In this document: positions 6,366 to 6,581 of the stretch, piece by piece
Layout: the number at the start of each line of letters is the position of its first letter
Position numbering within the stretch: position 1 is the first letter of the stretch
DNA from: Clostridia bacterium
GTDB lineage: Bacteria > Bacillota > Clostridia > Saccharofermentanales > UBA5734
Assembly (NCBI GenBank): GCA_017997315.1
Contig: JAGOFF010000127.1
Coordinates: forward strand, 1 to 6,581
Direction of reading: 5' to 3'
DNA length: 6,581 nt
The notes under the pieces: generated by a model
Told to the model about the DNA's origin: nothing
Databases searched by the model: none
Seen by the model: the letters and a program-made list of their open reading frames with translations, nothing else
Translations under genes and position numbers: made by a program

Positions 6366-6382
6366 GCCCGCAGCAGGCGGGC
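6366..6382 (-). repeat. Intergenic hairpin, copy B of the recurring palindromic element
   Basis: Plus-strand GCCCGC-AGCAG-GCGGGC is a perfect 6-bp stem with a 5-base loop in the 87-base gap upstream of the oxidoreductase. It differs from 3218-3234 only at the second and sixteenth bases, and both pairs are preserved (C-G here, G-C there). In the minus-strand transcript the loop reads CUGCU, complementary to the AGCAG loop of copy A in the transporter transcript. There is no T-run, so it is not a standard terminator. Confidence 0.5.
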
Positions 6383-6424
6383 GGTCGGCCTGAATGATGG
6401 GCACGCTGCACGTCCGCGCGGGCT

Positions 6425-6581
6425 TCAGCCCTCCCGGGCGATCCGGATGTCCAGCTGCGCGTAATCGTCGAACCGGTCGGGACTGATCGTGTTGCGGAGC
6501 CGGCCAAGGTGCTGCGGGCGGTACCGCACCGCCATGGGTCCGGAATACGCGAGCCAAAGGGCTGCAGCGGTTTCCGCGTGG
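6425..6581 (-). CDS. C-terminal end of an unrecognised protein (51 codons plus stop)
   Basis: An open minus-strand frame enters from the right edge (first full codon at 6580) and ends at TGA, 6427-6425. The visible tail includes AETAAALWLAYSGPMAVRYR and, near the end, RFDDYAQLDIRIAREG. Codon third positions are strongly G/C as in the neighbouring genes, and the residue mix is protein-like. Its orientation and its position 87 bases upstream of the oxidoreductase suggest one transcription unit. I do not recognise the family. Another frame (6557-6357) is also open, but it runs through the gap and has an Arg/Pro-rich shadow composition. Confidence 0.6.
   Translation of the reverse strand, partial: HAETAAALWLAYSGPMAVRYRPQHLGRLRNTISPDRFDDYAQLDIRIAREG

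Noticed and set aside
5144..6397. Plus-strand open frame of 417 codons opposite the oxidoreductase
   Set aside because: It is antisense to a protein with intact FAD-binding motifs, and its product has shadow-type composition.
1..6581. CRISPR array, tRNA, rRNA, insertion sequence or attachment site
   Set aside because: I saw no regularly spaced direct repeats, no tRNA-like cloverleaf, no transposase motifs and no terminal inverted repeats with target duplications.

Overview
The window is a GC-rich stretch that looks like a carbohydrate-utilisation locus of a Bacillota-type (Gram-positive) bacterium. The reasons are the LplB/YtcP-type permeases, a lipoprotein binding protein with a Thr/Ala/Pro linker, the absence of a dedicated ABC ATPase, strong extended Shine-Dalgarno sequences and a clean intrinsic terminator. 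The phylum call is an inference. Spirochaetes such as Sphaerochaeta carry similar transporters and are not excluded.

Layout: (1) positions 1-747, minus strand: the first 249 codons of a thiamine-diphosphate (ThDP) carboligase of the glyoxylate carboligase/acetolactate synthase group, cut by the window edge. (2) 748-1281: a 534-base divergent regulatory region, visibly richer in A+T than the genes. It carries a good promoter for the carboligase, a good promoter for the transporter operon, a perfect 20-bp palindrome, several shorter inverted repeats and a leader of about 177 bases. (3) 1282-4869, plus strand: an operon of two CUT1 permeases followed by a large solute-binding lipoprotein. (4) 4870-4978: a convergent gap with a perfect 13-bp stem terminator that has A and T tracts suited to both directions. 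(5) 4979-6337, minus strand: a complete FAD-dependent oxidoreductase of the FAD_oxidored type. (6) 6425-6581, minus strand: the last 51 codons of an unrecognised gene upstream of the oxidoreductase and probably co-transcribed with it.

How the genes may work together: the transporter imports an oligosaccharide or sugar derivative using an ATPase encoded elsewhere (the MsmX-type arrangement). The FAD enzyme and the ThDP carboligase could act on breakdown products such as oxidised sugars, 2-oxo acids or glyoxylate-like aldehydes. The substrate cannot be read from this sequence.

The points most worth a second look are four. The carboligase resembles Gcl in surrounding sequence but keeps the catalytic Glu that true Gcl has replaced by Val. 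A near-identical hairpin with a compensatory base-pair change recurs in two intergenic gaps, with a third variant in the operon leader. A perfect 20-bp palindrome with three CCGG steps at 8-bp spacing lies in the divergent region. The start of the second permease should be the ATG at 2299 rather than the GTG at 2290. No clearly new system such as a defence island, CRISPR array or mobile element is visible.
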